Below are positions 57,430 to 64,000 of a stretch of 64,000 bases of DNA, in pieces. The DNA is from Acidobacteriota bacterium (GTDB lineage: Bacteria; Acidobacteriota; Vicinamibacteria; Vicinamibacterales; UBA2999), in assembly GCA_020851565.1 (NCBI GenBank), contig JADZCN010000113.1, forward strand, positions 62,001-126,000. The letters run 5' to 3'. The position numbers and the translations under genes were made by a program. Numbering within the stretch: the first letter of the stretch is position 1; every line of letters starts with the position of its first letter. Below the pieces are notes generated by a model that did no database searches, was not told the origin of the DNA, and worked only from the letters and a program-made list of their open reading frames with translations.

Positions 57430-58323
57430 TCACCTCCGAAGCGAGGCTTCACCGAACAGGCACGTCGTGAGCGCGGCCACCGATTCACGCCGTGCAGCCA
57501 GCGCGGTCCACATCTCGCCCACGGCGCCAGGGTCCACCAGATCCGCGGGGTCGAGCCCTTCGACGTCTGCCGGGCCTTCGGGGGCCCGTTCCAGTCGCTC
57601 GGCGAGGGAGGAGGCCAGCCCGCAGGCCGCCGCGACACGCCAGTGATCGCCGCGGTAGCCCGGGGTCGCATGGTACCGCATGGCGGCAACGAGCGGGGCG
57701 GGCAGCCCCCAGGCTCGGCCCAGCGCCCCGGCGGCCTCACGGTGGTCCATGCCGACCGACGCGTGAAGGGCGTCCTCGAGGCACGCGCCGCTGGCGGCAG
57801 CGGAAAGCGCCTCGGACGTGAACAACGGCCACCGATCGGCGAGCCACAGCAGGCCCAGGTTGTGGAGCAGTCCCGCACTGCGCAAGGTGCCCTCGTCGCA
57901 GTCCGGATCGTGCGGCAGCAGGCGGGACGAGAGCAGCGCCGCCCCCTCGGCGGTCAGCAGGGCGGTCGACCAGTAGCGGACGACGTCGAAGCCGCGGCAG
58001 CGGTTCGGATCGAAGGGGCGCGCCACCGCCATGGCGAGGCTCACGCTCCGCACGACGCGCAGGCCCAGCCGCAGGCACGCGTCGTGCACGCTCGTGATCG
58101 GCCTGGCAGGCGCCGACCAGGCCGAATTCGCCAGCATCAACAGGCGCGCGGCGACGGAGGGGAACTCGCTCACCGCCGAGGCGAGGACCCGAATCCCGGT
58201 GTCGTCGCTGCCGATGGCGGCGAGCAGGCCCACCACGGCGGGTGGCACGGCCGGCGGACCGAGCGACGCCGTGTCCCCGGCCCGGCCGGCGGGGCGGCGG
58301 ACACCGCTGCGCGCGGCGCTCAT
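57430..58323 (-). CDS. HDOD domain protein
   Basis: ASAVSEFPSVAARLLMLANSAWSAPARPITSVHDACLRLGLRVVRSVSLAMAVARPF. Confidence 0.82.
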   Translation of the reverse strand: MSAARSGVRRPAGRAGDTASLGPPAVPPAVVGLLAAIGSDDTGIRVLASAVSEFPSVAARLLMLANSAWSAPARPITSVHDACLRLGLRVVRSVSLAMAVARPFDPNRCRGFDVVRYWSTALLTAEGAALLSSRLLPHDPDCDEGTLRSAGLLHNLGLLWLADRWPLFTSEALSAAASGACLEDALHASVGMDHREAAGALGRAWGLPAPLVAAMRYHATPGYRGDHWRVAAACGLASSLAERLERAPEGPADVEGLDPADLVDPGAVGEMWTALAARRESVAALTTCLFGEASLRR

Positions 58324-60710
58324 CCGGCCGCCACCCGGAGGAAGAACGCCGCCCGCGCGAGTGCGGGGATCGAGTCGGCGGGCACGGGCGGCGAGAAGAA
58401 GTACCCCTGCGCCGCCGCGCAGCCGAGAGCCTGGAGCACCTGCACCTGGTGCAGGGTCTCGACGCCTTCGGCCACCGTGGTCAACTGCAGCCCACCCGCC
58501 ATGCCGAGCACGGTGCCGAGCAGGAGGGGGGCTTCGCCATCATCGAGCAGCCCCTGGACGAACTGGCGGTCGATCTTCAGCGTGTCGATCGGCGTGTGCT
58601 TCAGCGCGGTGAGCGACGAGAACCCTGCGCCGAAGTCGTCGATGGCGATGCGCACACCGAGCTCCCGCAGCCGGCGGCACACGTCGCCGAGAAGCGGCGA
58701 ATCGCGCATGACGCTCTCCGTGAGCTCGATCTCCAGCCACCGCGGGTCGAGGCCCGTCGCCGTCAGGATCTTCTCCACGCGTTCGACGAAGGTGGGCGAG
58801 CCGAAGTGCGTGGGCGAGATGTTCACCGCGATGTCGAACGGCGCGAGACCCGCCTGCTGCCAGGCACGCGCCTGATCGCACGCCGTGCGCAGCACCCAGT
58901 CGCCGAGCGGCTCGATGAGGCCCAGGCGCTCGACGGTGGGAATGAAGGCATCTGGCGCCACGAGCCCGCGCCCGTGCCGCGGCCATCGGATGAGGGCCTC
59001 GACACCCGTCAGGCGGCCTGAGGCGAGCGCAATCTTCGGCTGGTAGAGGAGCTCGAACGCGCCGTGGTCCACGGCGGCGCGCAGTTCGGCCTCCACGGCC
59101 ATCTGTTCCTCGACCTCGCGGGTCATCCGGGGAGCGTAGAACTGGTAGCGGTGCTTTCCCGCCTGCTTGGCCGCGTACATGGCGGTGTCAGCGGTACGAA
59201 GCAGGCCCACCGCGTCGCGCGCATCGTCGGGGAACATCGCGATGCCGATGCTCGCCCGCGGCGTGACGGATCGGCCCAGGAGCTCCACCGGCGCGAGCAG
59301 CGCCGCGAGCAGCCGCTCGGCGACCTCCGCCGCACCGTGGATGCCGCCGACGGCGCTCAAGAGGATGCAGAACTCGTCGCCGCCCAGGCGGGCCACGACG
59401 TCGACCTCCCGGCACTGGGCCCGCAGGCGGCGCCCCACCTCCCGGAGCAGGTGGTCGCCCTGTTCATGTCCGAGCGTGTCGTTCACCGATTTGAAGCCGT
59501 CGAGGTCCAGCAGCAGCACGGCGAGCGCCTCGCGGCGCCGCTGCGCCATCTTCAGCGCGTCCTCGAGCGACTGGCCGAAGCCGGCGCGGTTGACCAGCCC
59601 GGTCAGCGCATCGTGGTTGACCAGGAACATCAGCTCGCGCGTGCGCTCCTCGATCCGATCCTCGAGCGCGCCATGGTGCGCGCGGAGACGCGCGGTCATG
59701 TCGTTGAACGCCATGGCCACCTGGCCCACTTCGTCGAGGGTCCGTGCCCGGATGTGGTAATCCAGGCGACCCGACCCGATCGCAGCGGCGCCTTCCGCGA
59801 GCTCACGCAGGGGCCGCAGGACCAGGGCCCGCAGGATGAGCACGGCGCCCAGGCCGGCGATGACGCCGGCGGCCGTCAGCAGGATGGCGGCGACGGAGAG
59901 CCGGGTAATCGACGTGCCGACGTCGTTTGCCGCTTCCTGCGATCGGCTCATCAGCTGGGCCTTCAGCGACGCGGCCAGGTTGGAGCTCAGCTGGTCCCGC
60001 AGCACCACGAACCGGGACCATCCGCCGCCCAGCCCCTCCACGTGATGGGCGAGTGTCTGCGCCTCGCGCTCGGCGAGCTCGACAACGCGGAGGGCGGGCG
60101 AGGCCGGCCCTTCGGCCCGCGCCGACGCGATCAGATCGGCGCGTGCCTGCTGGAACAGATCGCGCTCGACGGCCCCGCGCGTCCGCACGTAGTCGGCCGC
60201 CGCCAGCCGGAGGCCGTCGATGGCGCGGACGACTCGGGCGTGTCCTGCTGCCGTCCGTGCGGCGCCGGCGAGACGCTGGTTCACGCGATCATGGCTCACC
60301 CGGACCAGATCGTGCAGCGCGACCAGCTCGTCCCCCTGGGCGATCAGCCGCTCGTGGATGGCCTGCGTTTCGCTGCCCCAGCGGCGCTCGTCGTCCGAGC
60401 TCGCCCGTCCCCGGATGGCGCGCAACCGGTGGGCCAGCCCCCGCGCGCTCTCGACCATCCGCGCCCGCTGACTGGCGATGGGCGTCTCGATGTACTCGAC
60501 GGTGCTCTGGCTGTAGGCGGCCGTGCTCACCGCCAGGTCGAACGCGTCCGCCGTCATCGCATTGCTGGCGACGAGCTCCCGATACCGGTCGCGGACGGTC
60601 CAGGCCTCGACGTAGATCACCAGCATGGCGCCGGCGCCGCCGATGGTCACCAGCCCCACCGCGAGCTGGATCTTCCGCGCAAACGAGAGCCCGGCGATGT
60701 ACTTCAGCAT
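58320..60710 (-). CDS. Membrane GGDEF-EAL protein with N-terminal sensor and HAMP, both motifs canonical
   Basis: MLKYIAGLSFARKIQLAVGLVTIGGAGAML; HAMP; RLGGDEFCIL; GVEALIRWPRHGRGLVAP; start at 60710. Confidence 0.93.
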   Translation of the reverse strand: MLKYIAGLSFARKIQLAVGLVTIGGAGAMLVIYVEAWTVRDRYRELVASNAMTADAFDLAVSTAAYSQSTVEYIETPIASQRARMVESARGLAHRLRAIRGRASSDDERRWGSETQAIHERLIAQGDELVALHDLVRVSHDRVNQRLAGAARTAAGHARVVRAIDGLRLAAADYVRTRGAVERDLFQQARADLIASARAEGPASPALRVVELAEREAQTLAHHVEGLGGGWSRFVVLRDQLSSNLAASLKAQLMSRSQEAANDVGTSITRLSVAAILLTAAGVIAGLGAVLILRALVLRPLRELAEGAAAIGSGRLDYHIRARTLDEVGQVAMAFNDMTARLRAHHGALEDRIEERTRELMFLVNHDALTGLVNRAGFGQSLEDALKMAQRRREALAVLLLDLDGFKSVNDTLGHEQGDHLLREVGRRLRAQCREVDVVARLGGDEFCILLSAVGGIHGAAEVAERLLAALLAPVELLGRSVTPRASIGIAMFPDDARDAVGLLRTADTAMYAAKQAGKHRYQFYAPRMTREVEEQMAVEAELRAAVDHGAFELLYQPKIALASGRLTGVEALIRWPRHGRGLVAPDAFIPTVERLGLIEPLGDWVLRTACDQARAWQQAGLAPFDIAVNISPTHFGSPTFVERVEKILTATGLDPRWLEIELTESVMRDSPLLGDVCRRLRELGVRIAIDDFGAGFSSLTALKHTPIDTLKIDRQFVQGLLDDGEAPLLLGTVLGMAGGLQLTTVAEGVETLHQVQVLQALGCAAAQGYFFSPPVPADSIPALARAAFFLRVAAG

Positions 60711-60719
60711 CCGCCCGTG

Positions 60720-60746
60720 CAATCGGCGAGGGAGGGCGCGACTTGA
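60720..60746 (-). promoter_or_regulatory. Candidate sigma28 promoter TCAAG-N14-GCCGATTG for the GGDEF-EAL gene
   Basis: Minus strand TCAAGTCGCGCCCTCCCTCGCCGATTG. Confidence 0.7.
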
Positions 60747-60765
60747 GGGCCCGGCAGCCGAGGCC

Positions 60766-60792
60766 TCAAGGAGTTCGCCGACCTGCCGATTG
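60766..60792 (+). promoter_or_regulatory. Candidate sigma28 promoter TCAAG-N14-GCCGATTG for the GGDEF gene
   Basis: tcaaggagttcgccgacctgccgattg. Confidence 0.7.
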
Positions 60793-60851
60793 GGCCCTAG
60801 AGCGCTGGCGGCGCGTCCCCCCGGCCGAGCCCTGTTGCCTGGAATTGCACG

Positions 60852-61925
60852 ATGCCGTTGTCGGACCTGATTGCGCTGGACCTGAAGGGAAAGTCGCCTG
60901 AGGACGAGGCGTCGGTCGATCTCCGGCGGCTGATCGCGCGGGCGCTGACGGTCGTGTACGAGCTCGTCTCGGCGGAAGAGGAGCCCGAGGACGCGCAGCT
61001 GCTGGCCGAGTTGCAGCAGCTGGCGGCCCAGTACAACATCGAGCCGCCGGCCCGCGACGCAGCGCGGGCGGGAATGGACTGCCTCGAGCGCACGCAGCCC
61101 GTGGCCAACCGGACGAGACGGCGGCGTGAGGAGCAGCGCCGCGAACTGACCGCCATCGTCGCACTCGTCCGTGAGGCGGTGGCCACGGCCGGCGTCGAAC
61201 TCGAGTCCATTCACTCGGAGATCGAGGCGTCGGGCGATCGGTTCGAGGCTATCGCGTCGCTGGAGGATCCGAGACAGGTGCGCGACCTGGTCAAGGTCCA
61301 CGTGGCGCAGCTCAAGCAGCTGGTGGCGGAGCGGCGCGCCTCATGGGAGACGCAGCGCCGGACGTTCAGCGACCGGATCGCGATGCTCGAGGAGCAGCTG
61401 CAGGCCACGCGCCACCAGGCGTCGCTCGACCCGTTGACCGGTGTCGCGAACCAGGGCAGCTTTCAGCGGGAATGCCAGGCCCGCCTCCGCCGCGCGGGCT
61501 CGCGCCTCGTCCTGGCCATTCTCGACGTGGACGGCTTCAAGGCCGTCAACGACACCCACGGCCATGCCGCCGGCGATCGCGTGCTGACGACGGTGGGCCA
61601 GGGCCTCCGGAAAGAGCTGCGCGATGGCGACTTCGTCGCTCGCGTCGGCGGCGACGAGTTCGCGGTGCTGATGGACAACGTCACGCTGCGTCAGGCCGAG
61701 GCCCGGTTCACGACCGTGCTGAGCGCGCTCAAGTCGGCGATGGCCGGAGCGAGAATGCCGGCATGCCCGACCATCAGCTGCGGCCTGGCTGAACTCTCTG
61801 CTGGCGACACCGCCGCCAGCCTGTACGAACGAGCGGATCAGGCCCTCTACGACGCCAAGCGCGCGGGGCGCCATCGCGTCGTGTGCAAGACCCGTCCGTT
61901 CACGCGCGACCTGCTGCGGCGCTGA
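60852..61925 (+). CDS. Diguanylate cyclase (cytoplasmic GGDEF protein)
   Basis: RHQASLDPLTGVANQGSFQRE...LAILDVDGFKAVNDTHGHAAGDRVL...RVGGDEFAVLMD. Confidence 0.93.
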   Translation: MPLSDLIALDLKGKSPEDEASVDLRRLIARALTVVYELVSAEEEPEDAQLLAELQQLAAQYNIEPPARDAARAGMDCLERTQPVANRTRRRREEQRRELTAIVALVREAVATAGVELESIHSEIEASGDRFEAIASLEDPRQVRDLVKVHVAQLKQLVAERRASWETQRRTFSDRIAMLEEQLQATRHQASLDPLTGVANQGSFQRECQARLRRAGSRLVLAILDVDGFKAVNDTHGHAAGDRVLTTVGQGLRKELRDGDFVARVGGDEFAVLMDNVTLRQAEARFTTVLSALKSAMAGARMPACPTISCGLAELSAGDTAASLYERADQALYDAKRAGRHRVVCKTRPFTRDLLRR

Positions 61926-61961
61926 CGCCGCGGCATGCGGCGGCACGAACGCCGCCGACCG

Positions 61962-63908
61962 TCAGGCCAGCGCCTGATCGGGCGTCGCGAGCACTTCGCG
62001 AACCGTGCGGAGGAGCGACACGCCTGTGAACGGCTTGGCGATGAAGCGCGCGTCGAGCTGACCGAGCCGATGCTCGAACCCGTTGTCGTCCGCGTAGCCC
62101 GACGTGAACAGCACCGGGACCGGCCGCCGCTCGCGGATGCGCGCCGCGACCTCCCATCCGCCCATGCCCGGCATCAGGACGTCACTCACGACCAGATCCA
62201 GCGCCCCCTCGTGCGTCTCCACGAGGCGCAGGGCCTCTTCACCCGACCCGGCGGAGAGCACGCGGTATCCCTTCCGCTCGAGGATCCGGCCGATGGCAAC
62301 GCGCAGGAACTCCTCGTCGTCGATGACGAGGATGGTCCCCGAGCCGCGCTCCTCCTCGTCGCCGGTGGTCCCGGCGGTGCCGGCCTGTGCAGTGCCGGCG
62401 GCATCGACGCCCGGCAGCCGGATGGTGAACGTCGTGCCCTCCCCCGGCTGGCTGTCGCACTGGATGTCGCCATCGCACTGCCTGACGATGCCGTACACGG
62501 TGGAGAGGCCCAGCCCGCTTCCCTTCCCAGGCGCCTTGGTGGTGAAGAAGGGCTCGAACACGCGGGCGCGGGTGGCGGGATCCATCCCGAGGCCCGTGTC
62601 GCGCACCACGATCTGCACCAGTTCGCCGTGCGACGCCGTCTCGCCGCGGTCGGCGCGGGTCGTGCCGGCCGTGACGTTGGACAGCTCGATGGAGAGGCTC
62701 CCGCCCGCAGGCATGGCATCCCGCGCGTTGGCCGCCAGGTTGAGAAGCACCTGTTCGACCTGCGTCGGGTCCGCGTACACCCGCCACAACGGCTCGTGGG
62801 AGGTGATGGCCACCGTGATCGTCGGCCCCAGCAACCGCTGCAGGATGGGCTCGAGGCTCAACGCGTGAGCCCGCAGGTCGAGCATTTCCGGCTGAGACAC
62901 CTGCCGTCCGCTGAACGCCAGCAGCTGCCGGGTGAGAGCAGCCGCCCGCGTACCCGCCTCGCGAATCACCTCGATGTCCCGGCGCAGGGGCGCCCCGTGA
63001 GGCAGGTGGCTCAGCGCGAACTCGGCCGACGTCCCGATCACCTGCACCAGGTTGTTGAAGTCGTGCGCGACGCCTCCGGACAGCCGGCCCACGACCTCGA
63101 GCTTCTGGGATTGCCGCAGCTGGTCTTCGAGCTCGCAGCGGGCGGTCACGTCACGAACCGCCGCGATCACGGCCAGGCCCTCGTCCACCTCTATCGGGCC
63201 GAGCGCAACCTCCGCGAAGAACTCCGTCCCGTCCTTGCGAACGGCCCGCAGCCGCTGTGCATCCGATCCCATCAGCCGCGGGTGGGCCAGCGCGGAATAC
63301 GCCCGGCGATGCTCGCGATGGCCCGATCGCGTGTCGCCGGGCACCAGCACCTCCACGGGGGCGCCGACGAGCTCGGCCGCCGTGTAGCCGAACAGCCGCT
63401 CGGCCTGGTGGTTCACCTGGGTGATGGTGCCCTCGCTCGTGGCGATGACGAGGCCGTCGGGGGCGAACTGGAACAGCGCCTCGAAGCGGCGCTGCGCCGC
63501 GGTGCGGGCCTCGTCGGCCATGCGGCGGTGCGTGATCTCGGTGTGCGTCACGACGACGCGTCCGGGCGAGGCGTGACCGATGGGCGTCACCCGTACCTGG
63601 AACCACCGCCGGATCGACGGCGCATGGCACGCGTACTCATGGACGAACACGCGAAGCCGCCCGGCGAGCACGTCGCGGATCGCCTGCGCCACGGTGCGGG
63701 CCTCGATCGCGTCGGGCTCGGGCCCCCTCACGGCGTCGCACACCGCCAGGTAGCTGACGCCCTCGCCGAGCACGCGCTGGTCCCCGCCGTTCTCGACGGC
63801 AAAGCGGCGCCACGGCTCGTTGGTCATCACGATACGGCCCGTGCGATCGAGCGTCGCGACCTGCGAGGTCATGGCGTCGAGCGTGGCCATGGCGAGCGTC
63901 GCCGGCAT
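61962..63908 (-). CDS. PAS-PAS hybrid histidine kinase with REC; frame stays open to the window end so the N-terminus may be truncated
   Basis: GRLSGGVAHDFNNLVQVIG; LLNLAANARDAMPAGG; RDTGLGMDPATRARVFEPFFTTKAPGKGSGLGLSTVYGIV; REC DLVVSDVLMPGMGGWEVAARI. Confidence 0.92.
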   Translation of the reverse strand: MPATLAMATLDAMTSQVATLDRTGRIVMTNEPWRRFAVENGGDQRVLGEGVSYLAVCDAVRGPEPDAIEARTVAQAIRDVLAGRLRVFVHEYACHAPSIRRWFQVRVTPIGHASPGRVVVTHTEITHRRMADEARTAAQRRFEALFQFAPDGLVIATSEGTITQVNHQAERLFGYTAAELVGAPVEVLVPGDTRSGHREHRRAYSALAHPRLMGSDAQRLRAVRKDGTEFFAEVALGPIEVDEGLAVIAAVRDVTARCELEDQLRQSQKLEVVGRLSGGVAHDFNNLVQVIGTSAEFALSHLPHGAPLRRDIEVIREAGTRAAALTRQLLAFSGRQVSQPEMLDLRAHALSLEPILQRLLGPTITVAITSHEPLWRVYADPTQVEQVLLNLAANARDAMPAGGSLSIELSNVTAGTTRADRGETASHGELVQIVVRDTGLGMDPATRARVFEPFFTTKAPGKGSGLGLSTVYGIVRQCDGDIQCDSQPGEGTTFTIRLPGVDAAGTAQAGTAGTTGDEEERGSGTILVIDDEEFLRVAIGRILERKGYRVLSAGSGEEALRLVETHEGALDLVVSDVLMPGMGGWEVAARIRERRPVPVLFTSGYADDNGFEHRLGQLDARFIAKPFTGVSLLRTVREVLATPDQALA

Positions 63909-64000
63909 CTTCGGCGTTCCTGGCGCGGGCCGGCCGCGGAGCCGCAGACGGCCCGAGCCCGCCGAGGCGGCCGCGGCCGGTGCCTCCGGATCGCGAGCCG

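Noticed and set aside
1-64000. CRISPR arrays, prophage, transposases, restriction-modification, toxin-antitoxin, tRNA/rRNA genes
   Set aside because: None recognisable in the ORF translations or intergenic reading; the window is a contiguous motility/signalling/glycan island.

Overview
This is a GC-rich bacterial chromosomal window devoted almost entirely to motility. My guess of an Acidobacteriota/Vicinamibacteria-like host is inference only. Contents in order: a flagellar rod/ring/hook operon (fliN-DUF2802-MshEN-flgF-G-A-H-I-J::M23); flgM-flgN-flgK-flgL-fliW-csrA-GNAT; a reverse-strand flagellin block (fliC-fliD-fliS-fliT-like); a nonulosonic-acid-type sugar cluster with a motA/motB-like pair embedded in it; a reverse-strand chemotaxis operon (mcp-cheW-mcp-cheA-R-Y-X-B-D-HDOD); a carbonic anhydrase plus outer-membrane-protein operon; a Maf/glycosyltransferase/methyltransferase operon; a second motAB locus with an HD-GYP-like gene, cheY and a REC-REC-CheX protein; and a c-di-GMP/histidine-kinase region (EAL-HDOD, three consecutive kinases, HDOD, GGDEF-EAL, GGDEF, hybrid kinase). 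By reading intergenic DNA I found ten FliA/sigma28-type motifs, eight with exactly the form (T[CA]AAG)-N14-(NCCGATTN), two of them as divergent pairs. They define a candidate local sigma28 regulon. The most unusual members are (i) a beta-carbonic-anhydrase-like protein (catalytic Asp to Glu) with an outer-membrane protein operon, (ii) a kinase trio in which one kinase keeps the phospho-His but has a wrecked ATP site and its neighbour keeps the ATP site but has His to Gln, (iii) a tandem pseudo-receiver fused to CheX, (iv) a degenerate HD-GYP protein preceding motAB, and (v) a standalone MshEN c-di-GMP-receptor-like protein in the basal-body operon. I found no rRNA, tRNA, CRISPR array or convincing mobile element.
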